From Pyrocephalus nanus (lineage: Eukaryota; Chordata; Aves; Passeriformes; Tyrannidae), in NCBI GenBank assembly GCA_038380795.1, contig CM076264.1:11720001-11784000 (forward strand): a DNA stretch of 64,000 nucleotides, in the 5' to 3' direction. Both the position numbers and the translations under genes were made by a program. The notes under the pieces are model-generated. The model searched no databases and was not told the DNA's origin. It saw nothing but the letters and a program-made list of their open reading frames with translations. Below are positions 1 through 14,100 of the stretch, one piece after another; the stretch's first letter is position 1; each line of letters starts with the position of its first letter.

Positions 1-1951
1 CTTGCTGGTCTTCCTGGGAATGCCAGTACATGGCCTGTTTAATTGCATCGGTGTCACGTAGGCATGCATTTTGCTGTATACCTGTTGGGCTCTCCTGACT
101 ACACGAGGTCTGATTGACACACCCATCTTCCATGGAAGCCCCATGGACGTCCTGTTTGATGTCTTTTTTTCTCCTTGTGTGAACTTGGCACCAAGCAGAT
201 TTAACAGCGTGAAAGCTGTGTGTAGTCGGGGACAAGGAGCAGGGGTGGGGACCACGGTACACCAAAGCGCTTGACGATCTTGTCTGTAAGTGTGGTCAAA
301 GAATGAGACTGTATTTGGCAGAAAACTTTTCCTCTCCATTCTCAGTCCTGCATTGCTCAGTTCTGGAGGGGACAGGACAGAGATAGTTGTCCTTTCTCTC
401 CACTATCTCTTTTCCAGGAGCAAGAAGTACACGCCTGGTAGGTCCATTCAGGCACCTCTCCATTCCTGCTGTTTAACCCTAGCATTAGGAGAGTCAAGAA
501 ATATCAGTAGGTGCCTCAAATAGGCTCTTTTGAGCTCTTGAATTTCCTAAGTAATAGAAAATTGTTCAAGTCCCTGGATGCAGTCTGGTTCTACTTTTCT
601 CCTGCTAACTAGCTTGATGAATAGGTCACGCATAACCTTTAATAAAAACTTTTTTTTTTAGTTATCCTACCTTTTCAGGTAGGTTGAGTTGAAGAATTTT
701 CATACACCTAGACTTCTTCCACCCACATGGGTGTGGTGGGATTTAATTTCTGAGCCTGTGTAAGTGCCATGGGAGTTCAAAGCGAGTGCTGCTATTTCTA
801 TTTCCACGTCTAAATCACTTGTACCTGGTGTACACAGAACTGGAAGCAGGGCTATTTTCTGGGCTGCTCATCTGGTTCTTCCCAGAATAGTGCTGGAGTT
901 ACTTTGTAGTGCCTAGCTGGCCTGTAAGCCTAATAGGAGCAGGAGCAGTCTGCATATGTTCATTTAAACAATGCTAATAAAAAGCATCCATTCTTGGGAT
1001 GTGCAAATGGGAATGTACTATGAGTTGCAAGTACAGGGGAGCCTTGATAATTGAGGAATAATTTGCTTAATTATGTTGTTCTTAGTCAATGTGTCATTAA
1101 AACAATGAAAAAGTTAAATGATTGTTTAATGTCTGACTGTCAATATTTTCTAGTCTCCCAGATAATTAAAGAGTCAGTATAAATGTATTTGGGAGGAAAA
1201 AAAGCCATTGCTTTAGAATATACATGGATAGGAAGTGCATAAGAATTATAAAGATAAGGTTATTTAAAAAAACCCCACAATCCAACACCTTTACCCTCAC
1301 AAGGGAAACCCAAACCAAGCCAAAACAAAACAAGGAAAAAAAACCCAATCCAATCACAACTGCTTCATTTATTGCATTACAGAAAAGAGTTTGGCTTGGT
1401 GGAGCATGGTACCTGTTGTGCCTCTGTGTTATTTTTATACTTCTAAGGAATCTTCCTTTGCAAAAGCAGCGTTTTTCCTGTTGCTTTTCAGATACTGAGA
1501 GTGGCCAGTTCTTGCCTGGTGACTAATCTCAAATGTTGAAGTGACCTTGATCAAAAAGGGAGGAATACTTTGCAAATGCTGACTCAGGTTGCCATATAAC
1601 TTATAATAACTTTGCCTGCTCTTGATTAAAACAACAGATTTGTGTTTTTAGCTGTGCTACCGCACCTGTCAGCATCTTTGTTCTTTCTGTGACCAGAAAG
1701 CAGGTAAAATAAGTCACTAAATAAGGCATACTTAAGAAGTTGATTGCAGTTTGAAAATCTAATGATTTATATATAAATTTAATTACTTTGAAATGAATAT
1801 TAATATCCAGATGTTCTCATGACCACCCATTTTGACAGATTTGAATTAAAGCCCAAGAATTTTCTCATCCTCTGTTAATAATTTTCTTTTTGTAGTACTG
1901 AAAGACTATTTCTTCACTGTATAAGGAATGCTTTGCTCCTGTGTTTTGCAG
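1..1951 (+). other. GAB1: GAB1 intron 2 (3' part)
   Basis: Intronic AT-rich sequence. It holds an A/C-rich low-complexity stretch at about 1264-1354 (repeated CCAAA-like words). No exon, RNA gene or mobile element was recognised. Confidence 0.8.
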
Positions 1952-2165
1952 ATGCTGTGAAGCCACCAGTCAGTTCTTTACAACCATCTGCTGAGTTACC
2001 CTTGCCCATCAACACTTCACCACCTTCCATGCAAGCAGAATCTTCCCTACCTTCTCCTTACCGGCTTATTAACATCCCCCCACTGGAGTCTTCCTCCGGT
2101 CAAGAAGATCCTCAAGACTACTTACTGTTAATAAACTGTCAAAGTAAAAAACCTGAACCCATGAG
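1952..2165 (+). CDS. GAB1: GAB1 exon 3
   Basis: The acceptor tgttttgcag precedes the exon and the donor gtaagt follows it. The frame enters two bases into an Asp codon and leaves after the first two bases of an Arg codon. It encodes the linker after the PH domain, ending in the highly conserved stretch [19 protein letters not shown], which contains a YLLL motif. The first half ([20 protein letters not shown]) is similar to mammalian GAB1 but has many substitutions, as expected for a disordered linker. Confidence 0.95.
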
Positions 2166-5100
2166 GTAAGTGACTTTTATTTCTTAATAATATTTATTTG
2201 TATTACAAACCAACACGTTTGTGCTAAAAGCACTTTTTTATTGCCAAAATATTGAGCATTCAAATGCACATAATCTATTCAAGGAAGCTGCCTGTAACTT
2301 CTACTTCTTTTCATTCTGTGTTTGAACTTTTTGCAGAAATAGTAAATTGTTTGATCAGTGCTAGACCCATGTTGTGTTCTTCAAAAGTGTGGGCAGCAAT
2401 TGCTTGAATGAAGTATAGGAATAATGCAATGATCCAAGCATTTCATTGTAGCTTGGAGTGGTGCATGGCACAGAGCAGAGAAGTACCCTTTCTTTAGCTA
2501 CAATCTGGTGTGCTTAATCCAGTTTAAGACCAGAAAAACCTGGAAGAATTTAGCCTTTCTCCCTTCTGGTATTTAGTGCCCCAGTTTTGACAGTAAAAGC
2601 TTTCATGCAAGGGATTTAGAAAACATGCTGATATTTGTTATCACCTGCCAGGTTACCACCTCACTGAGTGCAGCAATCTTCAAGTGGTGTCTGTTTAGTA
2701 CTGCTAGCATGGGTCAGACTCTCAAGCAAGAGTAAAAGGCAATTATTTTGTGATAATTAGGAATGCAGGAGGCTGAAACCACACTATTTCCGTGTCCTGA
2801 ATTTTAACTTTTTCCAAATAACAGATATTTAAAATCAAGCTCAAATAACCTTTATTTTCTCCTGAATAAAGGGTACCTAGACAGTCAGTTCTCCAGAGAA
2901 GTGTGCAATAGGAAATTTTAAGGAAAGAGTTTAGAACTTCTACTGAATTAAATATCTATTTATTTCTCCAACTGCTACTTCTAGCTTAAATAAATGCAAG
3001 CACCTCCTGCATAGAAGATGTTCATGGTAGCTACCTGGGAAGTATCACTATGTTTTGCCAGAATGGATCATGGTGGCCATTCCTGGGGTAGCTGCCCAGG
3101 GACATAGTGGAATTGGTGTTCTCTTTAAAAAAAACTTCAAAAAACCCAAAAACCACCAACCAAAAAAAAAAAAACCCAAACAAAAGAACCACAATTGAAC
3201 TTGACTGGACAAGCTCCTGAGGAGCCTCACCTGATTTTGAAGGGTTTTGCTTAGAGCTGGAGCAGATAATCTCCAAAGGTACCTTCTAACCTTGAGTATT
3301 CTGTGGCAGAGCCCTATAAATCCCTCTGGCAAACTTTTTTCCTGCAGTAATTTCAAAAAAAATCTGCTGGGGTATTTCCAGAAAAATAAACAAAACGTCA
3401 TACTATTTTTGTGATTGCAGACAAGTACATGGAAGCTGAGAAAAGCTTCATTTGAAAAGTGTTTTCATGAGTATTTCACATATTTCCTTAGGGCCATACC
3501 TTTTAGTGGTGGTGCCTTCTTCATCAAGACCTTGATGCTGTGCCAGTTTTCCCTCTGCCATGTGCTCTGTGCTCCCTTGGCATTTTTATCTTGCTCTGTT
3601 GTGCCTGAGGAGTTTCCTGCTCCACTTACTGACTGTTACATGGTGGAAAAGTATCCGCCCTTCACAATCTTCCCTATACAAACAGGCAATGAACCCACGG
3701 TTCCCCCAGAGTATGGAATGTGCAGGTTACAGCCAGCGTGGTGTGCCCTAAAAACTCCTGCAGGAGAAGGGGAAACCCAGTGTCTGCTTTCTCACTGTTA
3801 AAGGTTTCAGTGTTTTGTGATGTTTCGAAGCTGATAGTGCCCAAGAGGTATGTCACTGTTCCTGCCAAAAGCTTTTAAGAGTTTGATATTGATTCCAGAA
3901 CATCTTGGCAGAGGAATCTTGACTTTCATTTCAGAATGGCCCATCAGAAATGTGTCTGAGTGCCCATTTGCTTCCATGAGGGATGGGTGCAGAGCAGAAG
4001 TTTAACACCACCACAGGAAGTGTGTTTTTAGGAATTATGAAGGTTGAGATGTGTAATTCACTTCCTGACCTGATTTCTGCAGTAATGTGATAAATGGGTT
4101 AAGTAGGGGCTGAGGAGACCGTGAAAGGAGGCACAAAATGTGGCAAAGTAGAGAGTCCATAAGTAGCCTGCAAAATTTCTCAGTGAAGACAATGGTGACA
4201 CAGGGGAGAAGGTGCTGGTGCAGGCAGAAAGTCCAATGGAGATAAAATGCCCTGTGAACTGAGAAAGAACTGATCAAAATCTTTGGGAGTGTAGAGGTTG
4301 TTTAAATGAATGATGGTTTTATAGGAACATTTGAAGGCAATGAAACATTGGCAATGTGATCACTTGGATATTATATGGGCTTAGTGTATTATATGTAACT
4401 AAATTCACTAAATAGCTATGTCCTTTCATTATAAAGGCTGTAATAATGAAAATTCAGAATAATATTTGTGCTGGAATTTCAGTTCCACCTAAAAGGATAA
4501 TTTATGTCTGGTAAAGTAGGTATTCTGCTGGATTTGGGCCAGAGTATAGAGCATATAGACCTTTTCCAATGGAATTAGAGCTTTGTTTATGTGTGTATCA
4601 TGTTACTAAGATGATCAGTAAGAGTGCACTCTGTGCACTACCCCAGTCCACATCCTTAAAAGCAAAGACAAAAATGAAATGGCTGCATCATTTTCCTAAT
4701 AATTTCCAGGCTTGGAGCAATATATCTGTGTATTTCATACAGACTTAGTGCAAAGTGCAAAGCTTAATAGCTGTAATTAAACAGGCAGGTACTGTTAATT
4801 AAATGATTTTATTTCTGTGATGTTTTCCCTTTAGACTTAAAAGTTGCCAATATGCAGAGGGAATGTTTTCTATTCTAATTCTGCATTTTACTTTATAGGT
4901 AATCTGGGAACCACTGAATTTTATTTCAAGGCTTTGAGGTTCTTTTCTGGGTGAGATGGGTAACTGTGAAATATAGAGGAAGTATCCAAGCTGCCTCTTT
5001 GGAATTTTTTGAGAATTGTGGTGTTTCAGAACTAGTAAATAGTTTTGAAATGCTTCATTACAATGTCATGCAGTGCAGCGCATACTGTTGTGAGAACATC

Positions 5101-8100
5101 TTGGATGCAGCAGTTGCAGCTGTAACAATGACGCTGTATTTTGTCTAAAATAGTTTTATGCTCTGATCACCCTTGACTTGAGAAAGAGCGTTGTTTGACT
5201 GTAACATTTAGTGAGATTTTAAGGTTTGCATTTGGATCCTAGAAAGGAAAATGCAGCCAAAGACTGTTTCCAACGCCGTTATTGTTCTGGCTCATTCGAG
5301 GGGTATACTGAAATACTAAATGCTGTCTTCCTCGTCTTTCCTGCATTTATGAACCAGCCAAGGATCACCCTTTCTCTCAGAAGAAGAGCAGGAATACCTG
5401 CTATTGGAAGACTTTGAAAGTAAAAAGATTCCACTGCAGTGAGTGAACAGTAGCCATTCTTGGCACACGTGTGAGAAATTAATCACAGAGCCATTAACTT
5501 GCCTGAAAATATTGTTTGTTTGAGATGCGTCTTGCATGGTGTTCTGTGAGTTTTAACAGAAAAACCTTGTAACTTTGGCTTGCATTTTCTGGAAAGAAAG
5601 ATGGGTTATTATTTATTTGTATATCTACCACATTTTTTTTCTGTGCTTGCTCATTTGTCCCAGATTGCTGGCACACAAGAGCAGTTTTGCTGCCATTTCG
5701 TTGTAATATTCTGTTTAATCAGTCATATTGATTCCTGCAGATGGGAAAAGAATCAGCTGAAAAGGATGAGTGGTCAAGCCAGCCCGAATACAGTATTTTA
5801 AAAAATGGGATGATTGCCCCTCAGATTAAAACATTTCTTAAACGTTTTTTTGCTGGGTCTCTGTCAACATGTAGTTTTTAGTACATGGATGCTTTTCACT
5901 GGATTCCCCTTGCACTTCTTCTCTGGACACCTTAATGCCTAGTCTTTCTAGTCCAGCAGGCTGTACAATTTTCTTTTCTTGATATGTGGAAAGACATGTC
6001 CAGTAAGGTAATACTGGGTAAGGGGTAGTTTGGCCACTTAGCATAATTTGGAGATGTGTGATGCCCACATGTGATAACACTGAATTCATCTCATAGCCAT
6101 CCTGTGCTTGTAAAGTGAGGAGTTATTATTGTGTTAAATCCAGCCTTGCCATTATTTTAAACTGAGGTACTAAAAAAATTAATACTTAATAACAAATTGT
6201 TAATGGAATATTTAAGGCAATTGTTGGGGTTTTTTACTGAGCTATACTAAAGTGCTTGGTAAAAATTAAAATTCCCAAAGTAGAGAAGGCATCGTGTCAA
6301 AAAAAACCAAAACAAACAACCAAGCAAAAAAATCCCCCACGAGTAAAGTTTGTTCCTGTCAACTATGCTTTGTGCATTTTCAGAATTGTACATGGTGTTC
6401 TTATCATGATCAGTGGTTAGTGCTGATTTTTGAAAACTAGTTAAAATTCAGAGGCTGAATTCCCTGTCTCTCCTTGGATTTAAACTGCTTTCTTTGTTTT
6501 AGACTCTCTTCAAACTTTTAGTCTTGCAAAATCCGGTTGGTTACAACCCATTCATATTATGAAAACTGTTTCAGTAGACTGAGAAGTTGATTCCAAAAGA
6601 TTACTTTAAAAATTGTGAAGCAAATCAGAAATGCCCTCTTATAATGAGAAATGTAAGTTGTTGCCATCAGCTAAGCAAATTACAGACCTGACTGTCTCAT
6701 GTGTCATGGTTTTTGAAAGTCTTCTAAGTGCTTGTGGTCAAGGAGAAGCACCATCCACTTAGAGCCAGAAAAACTCCTATATTCAAAATAACATTTGTTG
6801 CTTGCATATGATGGGTAATCCTTAAGCACTGGCATTGTACATGTGCTGTTGTTGCATTTTGAGCACTGGTTATATAGTCCTGCATGTTTTCACAAGATAA
6901 ATGTAGTGTTTATGTTTTATTTCCGTAGTTTTAGAACGTTTTTCATTTTAAAGTATATCCTAGTGAAGTGGAACTAATAATTTTGGTTCTGCGATTGATT
7001 GTCAGTGTCCAGCTTCTCTAGACTGCCCGCTTTATTTTTATAGAATAAAAAACAAGAGATCCTGATCCTTGCCACATTTGCTCATGTGAAGAACACTTGA
7101 CTTTGGCTGGGATTTCAGTCTGAATGAATATCATAGAACTGGAAGAGTACATCTGGAAAGCAAGGAACTCCTGAATCAATTCTTTTAGTAAAGAGGAGGG
7201 GCTGAGCTCAGTGTTACTGGTCACACTGTTGACAATTTATTAGGCAGTCTGTAACCTCGTGTAGTTCCTTCAGTCCTATGTACTCTATTTTTTCAAGAGT
7301 TTTAAACCTCCAGTGGTTCATTCACGAATTTTTGAAGCTCTGAGGCAAAGGGAGTAAACTGCTAACAAACAAGAGATACATTTTTTCATGGTCAGCCTCA
7401 GAGGGAATATAGAAAGTTTCCCTCTCCTGGTTGTGCCGAGGATAAAGAATGAGAAAATTCTCATATTTTTGGGGGGGAATCTACTAAACTAATGCAGATT
7501 ATTGTTCTGAGTTGCCTAGAAACCAGTTCTGACCAGTAAGACAGAACTGAAAACTATGTTTAAAATAATAACCAGAGCATTTTTCTACTGGAAAAAAAGT
7601 GCCAAACCCCCTAAGAATGAGGAGAAGGTGATATAACTGCAGTGAGCGAACTCTCATAAGCTGCTCGTCTGATGGCAGATTGTATCTCTGCTGTTAAACA
7701 AAACAAAAAGTTCTGTTGATTGGATGAACAACATTTTTCTTGACTGCAGATGTCCATTCCAAGCTAACCATGTTGGTTCCCTTGATAGCTGTTAGGGAGG
7801 CACTTTGGTAGGGATTCCTCTGGTTTAGATGGATATCTGAGAAGAACAGACTGTGTTTCACAGAGTCTCCATTTCTCCGATGACTGCAGAAGAAACCTAA
7901 ATGAAAAGCTAAACTGGATTCCTTTCTCCTCAGGTTGCTAGAGCCCTGGGAGATAAACTCAACTGTCCTTTGAGAAAGTTAGTTTTGTGCAAACTTATTG
8001 ACAGATGAAATTTGTATAATAAATATTGGTTGTGATTTCTCTGAGGTAGAGAAGAATCTAAATAAGGGGGGAAATGCTTCTTGTGGTAGTCTATGTATTT

Positions 8101-11100
8101 TATTCCTCAAAAGTTACAGAACTGTGTGGTCCAGTTGCTTAATCGAGCTTAGTGAAATAGCAGGTGCTCACTGTTACATATGCATGATGAAATACTTACA
8201 TATGTATGTTTAAATTAACACGATGGATTGTGCTAATGAAAATAGGAAATACTATGGTATGATTGATAAAAAAGTGTATGGACTGCCTTAACTCCACCAG
8301 TGTTAGTATTTGCCGCTGTCTTGACTTTCACTTAAACAAGGAGTCCAATACAGAACTGAGACCAGTAACAACAGAAGTTCTCTGCCTGGAGCACAGTAAC
8401 TGGGGAGGTTTACAAAGAAAGTAAAATCATTGCAATGTGGTTACTTGCCACGTAAGTTTACTGGTAGTAAACTTAGTAAACAGTACTGGTTAGTACCAGT
8501 ACTAGTGAGTGCTATTCTCATAAAAGAATTTCCTAAGAAATCAAAGGTAAACAGCTGTGCAGCTTTATCTAACACCACTGCCTTAATTTGCATTCAAGAC
8601 AAAAGCACTCTGTTGCACATGCAACGTATGGATTTTTTTTCCCTCAAAGAGCATACTGTTTTCCTCCTATTTATCTTCTTATCTCTTACTTCTCTTTCCT
8701 TTACATATTTCAAATGAGTTTTATATGGTCAGTACAACTTCAGGCATGCATTTAAGAGCATTACAAGCAGTCATGTTTTTTTCCTCTTAACATCTTTTTC
8801 ATACTGATTAGAACTAGCAAGTACTGCAAACCCAAGAATGGAGTGTCTTATTTTTACCTTTAATAGTGCCATTAAAAAGCTGCTAGTTTCCAGCATGGGT
8901 TAAAAAAATAATAATTAAAAAAAATCACCTCACCTCGTCCCCCAAAATATAAAAAAATCCCCCAGCTGCCTGAAAAACTGCTTCAAATTGGCATCTTGGA
9001 AATCACTTGCTTTGTGAAACATCAACCTGTTGTGGAGCTGTTTGTAAAGCTCCACAGTTGTGTTACGTGTTTCACATGCATGGATTTGTATGTATGTAGT
9101 CACTTAGGATCCTTAAGCACTACTGTTTGTTTGATAATTGAGTTCCTGCATCTCATTAAAAAAAACCAAACAAACGAAACAAAGCAAATTGGAAGACACT
9201 GACAGACTTTTTAGTTGTTTACATTCCATATGTTGTGTCTACCGTTTGTAATGTTTGGTTTTTTCTTTGTATTGTTCACCAACGCTTTAATCTCACATAT
9301 AGATCTCACGCTGACTCGGCAAAATCCAGCTCTTCTGAAACAGACTGCAATGATAACTTGCCCTCCCACAAAAACCCCGCTCCCTCAGCGAGCAAGCACG
9401 CTGTGAACGGCTTCTTCCCGCAGCAAGGGGTCTATGACTCCCCTCCTTCTCGGACCGGACTGGCGCTGGCAGACTGCAGCCTCTATAACCTGCCCAGGAG
9501 TTATTCCCAGGATGTTTTACCCAAGGCAGCGTCTCCGTCTGGGACCGACGCAGAAGGAGAGCAACACGTTTTCAACGCGCCGTCAGCAGCGTCTTCGTTG
9601 GACGCGCAGATGAGACACGTCTCCATTAGCTACGACATTCCCCCCACACCTGGAGGTACTTATCAGATTCCACGAACTTTTCCAGAGGGAACATTGTCTC
9701 AGACTTCAAAACTGGAGACTATTCCAGATATTCCTCCGCCTCGGCCACCAAAACCTCACCACGCTGCAGATCGGTCTCCTGTGGAAACATGTAGCATTAG
9801 TCGCACTGCTTCCGACACGGACAGCAGTTACTGCATCCCCACAGCAGGAGTGCCGCCCTCCCGCAGTAATACCATTTCAACTGTAGATCTGAATGTCTTT
9901 CGGAAAGGTCAGTACTCTGTACTTTATCCTGCAGAATTTCTGTGTTAAGCGGTGTGGTCTTGTGAGGAATGATGGGATATGAATGATATCTAGCCCTTCG
10001 AAGCAAGTGTGTAGCCCTTTACAAGGAGGTCTGTAATCAAAGTATGTAAGAAAGAGGAAAAAGAGATTATTAAAGGGAACCATCAAAACAGCAAAGCACA
10101 GAACATCAATAAGGGATGAACGTTGCACCGTGGCATTTGGTCTTCGCTAAAAATATTTGAAGATCAAGACATATTTATGGTGTTACTCATCTTTAGAAAA
10201 CAGCAGTGAAGAACTAATCTTTTTTTTTTTTCTGATGCGTAATAATTTTGTATCGCTGAATTCAATACTGCCATTATCAGTCTTTCAGAATGACCAAAGT
10301 GAGGTTGGTAAACTGTGGTCTAATCTGCAGAAGCTGAAAGAGCTTCATGAAGGTCAGTGGGATTTGGTGTATACCCAGAGCTTTGAGATCAACCCTGATT
10401 TGGTGATCATTGCCACCGACGTTTATTTCTCTACTTTGTGATTGATACGCTTAGTGCAGTTTTTAAGTAAAACTTAAGTTGTACCTTGTGGCCACCTAAA
10501 TGTTGGTATTCCAGATGCGCTGTCTTGTGTATTGTCTTGTTAACCACTTTTGTACTGAGTTTCATCATTTTTTTAGGTTCCTAAAGCAGGTGGGTATTAC
10601 AGTGTTATTTTTAGAGTGAAATTCTAAGCTGGTTATGGCGGATGCTAGTGTTAGAGGTCTTTTTAAAGGAGAATTGTTTGAGTTGTGCTAGGTATGGGAT
10701 AGGAGGCTGAAATGAGGGGATAGGGACAGGGCTTTTAGAGGAGACAATATACAGAGTGGATGTGACATACAAGTGCTCAGACAGTATTGTCCTGCTTGTC
10801 ATTCATTTTGTAGGCTGAGTGTAATAATATTGGTGGTTTGATAGCATTTTAAAATTACAAAGTAACACCCTGAAAGACCCTTGTTTGCTCTGCTTCCTTT
10901 CTCTCATTTTTCTAAGTTTATGGGTGAGTATTCCTACACTAAAGCTGAGATTCTCTGCCTCAGTAGCCTTTCTGAAAATATTATTTTAATTCGATGCTCA
11001 ACAGCAGAGGTGTTTATTTTTCCTCTGAGGTGGAAATCTCAAAAAAACTTCAGTTTTTTTACAGGGCAAGTTGGGGCTAAAACCCAGAGTTTTCCCAATT

Positions 11101-14100
11101 TCTGTATTGGCACCAGGAGGAGCGGCATGCCTGTTGCAGGATAAGGCAGCCTGCCACCTGCATGGATAAGCAGCACCTGGGAGCCAGATGCCTCACAAAC
11201 ACCCCTGTGCACCAAAGAACCAGACACAAAGCTCAGGACCTTCTTAATGGGGACTGCCAGGAGCCACAGCTCCAAATATGGAGGATCTCTGCTTCTGCAG
11301 CAGTTTGTTCCAGTTGAAAGCCCCTGGAGACCACACTGGGGAGCTGAGAGAAGGGATTCACCTGTTCCTGCAACAGATGGAATCCTGCTGAATCAGCATT
11401 TTCAAAGGGAAGGGTGTCGGTCAGGAAACCTCTCTCCAAACCCTGAACTACATCTGCCATTTGTTTATTTTAGAATAGCTTTCTCCTGGGGACCCAGATT
11501 CTGACTCTTACCCTGAGTTCATACAGGTGCTTGTTTGAAAGAAAGACTTTGCTGCTTCTTTAAAAGGAAAAATTCCTTTTTCTTTTCTCGCCGTGGAAAA
11601 CTGCCACCATAAGAGCTTCACGTTGTGACTGATGGGCACCAAGGTAGTTTGTGAACACAGTCCTCCCAAGTACAGATAAAATCTATGGGCCACAGCTTCA
11701 GGAGGCTGTTTGTATGCTCTCAGAAGCAGACAGTAAATAACAGCAGACTCTGGATGCCTGGTGCCAAGTGACAGGAACAAGGATGATAAATAGCCACTTT
11801 CTCTTCTTGTTTCTTTAGAAATTAGTTCTCAAGACTGTTATGATATTCCACGAACGTTTCCGAATGACAGATCTAATTCATTGGAGGGCTTCCATAACCA
11901 CTTTGTAAGTATGACTTGATCTGATGTGAGGCGACAGTGACAGTGCTTGAATGCTCTTGGTTCTTGTATAAAAAAAGCAAGCTGTACGGTGTTTGTGATT
12001 TTTCAGTTTCAAAATTAATCTGAGTAGATTAGGTTAAAAAACTCATATGATTCACAGCTGATTGCATAACTTATTTTGTTAAAGGAAATATATGTTAATT
12101 CTAGAAAAACAGAAGCATGTTGACAGTGGGAAGTGTTTCAAGTGAAGAACTAGATGAAAATTATGTCCCAATGAATCCCAACTCTCCTCCACGACAGCAT
12201 TCCGGCAGCTTCACTGAACCCATCCAGGAAACAAACTATGTACCAATGATACCAGGCACGTTTGATTTTCCATTATTTGGAAAGCAAGTCCCTCCTCCTG
12301 CTCACATGGGTTTCAGGTCCAGTCCAAAGACCCCTCCCAGACGGTCGGTACCTGCTGCAGAATGTGAGCCACCGCCAGTGGATCGGAACCTCAAACCAGA
12401 CAGAAAAGGTGAGGAAAATGTCCAATAGAAGCTATTTTTATCATCTAAGAAAATAGCATAGCTCTCCCAGCTTTCAATTAGTGGAAAATTACTATATTTT
12501 TAGAAATTATTTTGGAAATAATTTTTATCCTATGAGAGAATCATAACACAGAGGGATCGTAGGATTATTTTTTAACTATATTAAAACATCACAATAGCAA
12601 TACCAAATACAAGCATAGGCTTATACTATAGCCCTGCAGTTGAATGACACAGAATTGCTGACATTTAGAGGTGTGAGTCCTCATACATAGGAGACACTCA
12701 TGATGCAGAGATATCCCACAAGGAATTGGATAAAATAGAGATTTATAGCCGTAACAATGCTTGGTACAGGAGCAGTACACATTTTCACTTTAGAAGGCCC
12801 TTCCAAATCTATCCTAAAAGATTAATCTCTTAAATCTGGTGCATACTATGTTTAGTTTTCCTTTAAATAAGGGTTATTTGGGTGACTGGTGTTCTTAAGG
12901 AACAAAGGAGATAGGGTTTCAATATGTCTATAAGAGATACTTGTATAGAGAATCGCTAATAAATAGCTTGGACTTTCCAGTTCAGCTGAAATTTTTTATC
13001 AGCCATCTTGTCAGAAATACAGGCAAATGCTTAAGGAATTCATTTCCCCTACTATGCAGCTTTTCAGACAAGATAACTAACTTTCTTGTAAAAGTGACAA
13101 CTAAAGAACATTAGGTCAAATATCTGTACTATTTTGCATATGAGTAAGTCCTATTTTTAATCTTATGCACTTGAAAAAATTAGTATTTACATTGAGAATG
13201 CCTGACTTCATTGTAGGAAAGCTTGATGGCAAATATTCAGATGGTTCAAAATATTCACTAGTTAAACATTTAAATTAGTATTTTTACCACTAAGTTAAAA
13301 CAGCCTGTAATTAAGGGAAGGAGATAGTATCATTTATGGTATAGATGAGCTCAGTGTGAAATGGAATGTCTCATTCTGCCTGCCCATCTTCAGAAAGCGA
13401 GGCATGGCCTTTTTCAAGACCTTGGCTCTATGCATGTGTCTAATTGTTTCTGTGTTACCAGGCAGTAGTTTTGCATAGTTCTTAAGAAATACTGGACAGT
13501 AACAGATTGATGAAAGCTGATAATGGAAAATATTCTCAAAATAAGCACTGAACTGATTTAAAATATTTTCCCTGACTGGCCAGTTTGTGTATTTTACTGA
13601 TAAAATGTTTGACCTTCAAAAGTAGTAAACTTCTGTGTTTAAAAGCATCTCACTTTTGCTGTTGGGCAGTGCAAAGCCGCCACACAGATGTCTGCTGGTG
13701 CAGCATCCTTGCTCTTGCATCTCTCTTTTTGAAACTGAATCAGTGGTTCACATTCTGAAAGTGGCATGTAAGGCTCCTGCTTTGCTCCCATCCTCAAATG
13801 CTTTACAGCTAGAAAGACCTAGCTAACATCAGGGAAAAGATTTTTAGACGTGCTAATATACCTCTTTATAAGTGTAGAGTGACTGGCTGAAATTTTTGCC
13901 TGTAGACTTTTAGAACTTGTTGTCACTGTAAAATAATAAGATTATTTATAATTTATAATTTGTAATTTATAAGATAAAATAATTTTAAAGTAAAACTGTC
14001 CCTGTCCCTAAAAGTAAATACTGTATAGTAAAAGCTTAGGGGCTACAAAAAAAATCCGTGAAGATCTTGAGCTACCAAGAATAGTAATGATTCTGACTTA

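Larger units (their letters stand above)
2166..9302 (+). other. GAB1: GAB1 intron 3
   Basis: A 7.1-kb intron. It contains an A/C-rich tract (3127-3187) directly followed by a CR1 3'-end fragment (about 3194-3306), further A/C-rich tracts (6298-6340, 9158-9187), and two adjacent perfect small inverted repeats (8453-8503). The open frame of 128 codons at 3415-3801 has no recognisable similarity. Confidence 0.8.

Noticed and set aside
3415..3801. A 128-codon open frame in GAB1 intron 3
   Set aside because: No recognisable domain, no splice context matching GAB1 phases, and a length within chance expectation for this much AT-rich intron.
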